NCBI RefSeq assembly: GCF_018982885.2
Contig: NZ_CP081849.1
Coordinates: 620,001-684,000 of the forward strand
Direction of reading: 5' to 3'
Origin: Polymorphobacter megasporae
GTDB lineage: Bacteria > Pseudomonadota > Alphaproteobacteria > Sphingomonadales > Sphingomonadaceae
Length of the DNA stretch: 64,000 bases
This document shows positions 63,056 through 64,000 of the stretch, piece after piece. The notes under the pieces were generated by a model. It saw only the letters and a list, made by a program, of their open reading frames with translations. It was not told the DNA's origin and did not search any database. Position numbers and translations under genes: made by a program. Every line of letters starts with the position of its first letter. Position 1 is the first letter of the stretch.

Positions 63056-63417
63056 CGCAGCGCCCTCAGGGCTGCTGCCACGAGGACCGCCGACGCGCCT
63101 GGAAAGATGGTCATCCGCCGGCCGCGCCCGAGATCGACAACGAGCGCGGGACCAGATCCCGATCGCGGCGCGTCCGGGTCCGCCACCACGATCGCTTCGG
63201 CAAAGCCGGTAACCGACAGGTCGTCGGCAGACGGTGCCGTCTGCGCTGCCAGCTTCTTGCGCCAGGTGTAGAGCAACCCCGTCGAAATCTCGTGCCGCCG
63301 CGCTACGTCGGAGGCGCAAACCCCTGGCGCGAACGCCTCCGTCAAGATCTGCAGCCGCTGCTCGTCACTCCAGCGTCGCCGTCGCTCCGGCCCCGAAAAC
63401 ACCGTGATCTGGCCCAT
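63052..63417 (-). CDS. tnpA: IS66 accessory protein TnpA
   Basis: 121 residues with the helix-turn-helix ERRRRWSDEQRLQILTEAF, then CASDVARRHEISTGLLYTWR. ATG at 63417. Head to head with the next element's tnpA. Confidence 0.93.
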   Translation of the reverse strand: MGQITVFSGPERRRRWSDEQRLQILTEAFAPGVCASDVARRHEISTGLLYTWRKKLAAQTAPSADDLSVTGFAEAIVVADPDAPRSGSGPALVVDLGRGRRMTIFPGASAVLVAAALRALR

Positions 63418-63530
63418 CGACCACTCCTAAGCGCGCTCATACGAGTGCTCTTAAGACCGGTCGTTCGCCGATCCGACGTACGCCTCCGGTGAGGGCCGCC
63501 TTGAGTGATTTGGCGGCTGCGGTGACGTAG

Positions 63531-63562
63531 CACTGGTGCAAGCGACGGTGTTTGCACCAGTG
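63531..63562. repeat. Hairpin upstream of tnpA
   Basis: CACTGGTGCAA (63531-63541) and TTGCACCAGTG (63552-63562) form a perfect 11-bp stem with a 10-base loop, ending 14 bp before the tnpA start at 63577. It may be a terminus-proximal structure or limit read-through into the transposase. Confidence 0.5.
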
Positions 63563-63576
63563 TTAGCGACGGTGCG

Positions 63577-63930
63577 ATGGGCCAGGTCACGGTATATTCG
63601 GGTGTCGAGCGTCGTCGCCGGTGGAGCGACGAGCAGAAGCGGGCCTTGATCGATGCGGCGTTTGCGCCCGACGCGATTGTCGCTGAGGTGGCGCGGGTCG
63701 CGGATGTTCGACCGAGCCAGATCTATCGGTGGCGTCGCGACCTGTACGGCACTGGCCACGCGGGCGCGGGCTTTGCGCCGGTCGTTGTCAGCGCCGACGC
63801 CCGCGATGTCGCGCCAGCATCATCACCGCCGCCGGCGATGCTGGTCGAGGTCGGTGGCTCTGTCGTGCGGATCGCAGCGGACGCGCCGGCAAAGCTGGTG
63901 ACGGCGGTCCTGCGGTCGCTGGCGCGGTGA
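63577..63930 (+). CDS. tnpA: IS66 accessory protein TnpA (third element)
   Basis: 117 residues: ERRRRWSDEQKRALIDAAF, then VAEVARVADVRPSQIYRWRR, and a C-terminal VEVGGSVVRIAADAPAKLV. About half its residues match the TnpA of the second element, so it belongs to a different IS66 copy, on the plus strand. Confidence 0.92.
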   Translation: MGQVTVYSGVERRRRWSDEQKRALIDAAFAPDAIVAEVARVADVRPSQIYRWRRDLYGTGHAGAGFAPVVVSADARDVAPASSPPPAMLVEVGGSVVRIAADAPAKLVTAVLRSLAR

Positions 63931-64000
63931 TCCCGGTCCCGGGCGGCGTCCGGATCTGGCTCGCAACCGGTCACACCGATATGCGTAAAGGCATGCACGG
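63927..64000 (+). CDS. tnpB: IS66 accessory protein TnpB, cut by window end
   Basis: GTG 63927 overlaps the tnpA stop. The 24 visible codons contain VWLATGHTDMRKGM-like sequence (here RIWLATGHTDMRKGMH), the start of IS66 TnpB. The remainder and tnpC lie beyond the window. Confidence 0.92.
   Translation, partial: MIPVPGGVRIWLATGHTDMRKGMH

Larger units (their letters stand above)
60774..63417 (-). mobile_element. Second IS66-family element (gene-bearing part)
   Basis: The order tnpA-tnpB-tnpC plus a downstream passenger gene, all overlapping or closely spaced, marks an IS66 element distinct from the one at 12 kb. I could not fix the termini: no clean inverted repeats or 8-bp duplication stood out in 60700-60775 or 63420-63500. 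The limits given are those of its genes. Confidence 0.85.

Noticed and set aside
1-64000. tRNA, rRNA, CRISPR array, replication origin
   Set aside because: None seen by eye; no regular repeat-spacer pattern or tRNA-like fold was noticed. A tRNAscan-SE and CRISPR finder run would settle it.

Overview
The window looks like an accessory, insertion-sequence-rich segment from a high-GC alphaproteobacterium, most likely of the Sphingomonadales. Support for this: four long TonB-dependent receptors plus a fragment of a fifth, a PEP-CTERM protein, a PepSY protein beside an OmpR-type two-component system, a solo LuxR regulator, IS66/IS630/IS5 elements, and dense GC-rich coding with many GTG starts and 4-bp ATGA/GTGA overlaps. 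The genus assignment is inference. No rRNA, tRNA, CRISPR array or replication origin was recognised. It could be a plasmid or a chromosomal island; the sequence does not decide. Layout: 1-3.1 kb holds a TonB receptor cut by the window edge and a solo LuxR regulator. 3.7-11.8 kb is a metal-homeostasis block: a CzcA-type RND pump and a CzcC-type outer membrane factor (no CzcB between them), a divergent response regulator and kinase, a PAP2 phosphatase and a VIT-family Fe/Mn transporter. 12.0-14.6 kb is an intact IS66 element with perfect 8-bp target duplications. 14.8-17.5 kb holds a decayed secreted-protein gene, a TupA-like ATP-grasp protein, a DUF3833 lipoprotein and an unrecognised degraded frame. 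17.5-28.1 kb is one minus-strand run that reads as a six-gene operon: secreted protein of unknown family, YncE-like beta-propeller, TonB receptor, TolC protein, periplasmic adaptor, RND pump. Divergent from it is a single-domain paralogue of the first gene. 28.8-34.8 kb holds a two-component system whose promoter region carries three direct repeats with exact 11-bp period, facing an operon of YncE-like protein, 2-hydroxycarboxylate transporter, secreted protein and cytochrome b561. 34.8-46.7 kb is a minus-strand series: response regulator, kinase, two-subunit ATP-citrate-lyase-like enzyme, an IS630 insertion, a TonB receptor and a methyltransferase. 46.7-50.9 kb holds a PepSY protein, a TonB receptor and a third YncE-like protein. 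51-54.4 kb holds a secreted phosphoesterase and a PEP-CTERM protein. 54.4-60.8 kb is decaying DNA with an IS5 element, a metallophosphoesterase, a DUF3617 protein, LysR and GGDEF pseudogenes, and an unexplained pair of G-loop hairpins. 60.8-64 kb holds two further IS66-type elements arranged head to head, the second cut by the window end. How the genes may work together (inference): TonB receptors paired with YncE-like propellers recall the E. coli yncD(pqqU)-yncE arrangement. Here the pairing occurs at least twice, and once it is fused by operon structure to a tripartite efflux pump. The 2-hydroxycarboxylate transporter, ATP-citrate-lyase-like enzyme, PepSY and cytochrome b561 genes together suggest carboxylate or iron-carboxylate uptake and use, under two-component control. 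The most novel elements are the six-gene import/export operon and the uncharacterised secreted paralogue family at 27.2-28.8 kb.
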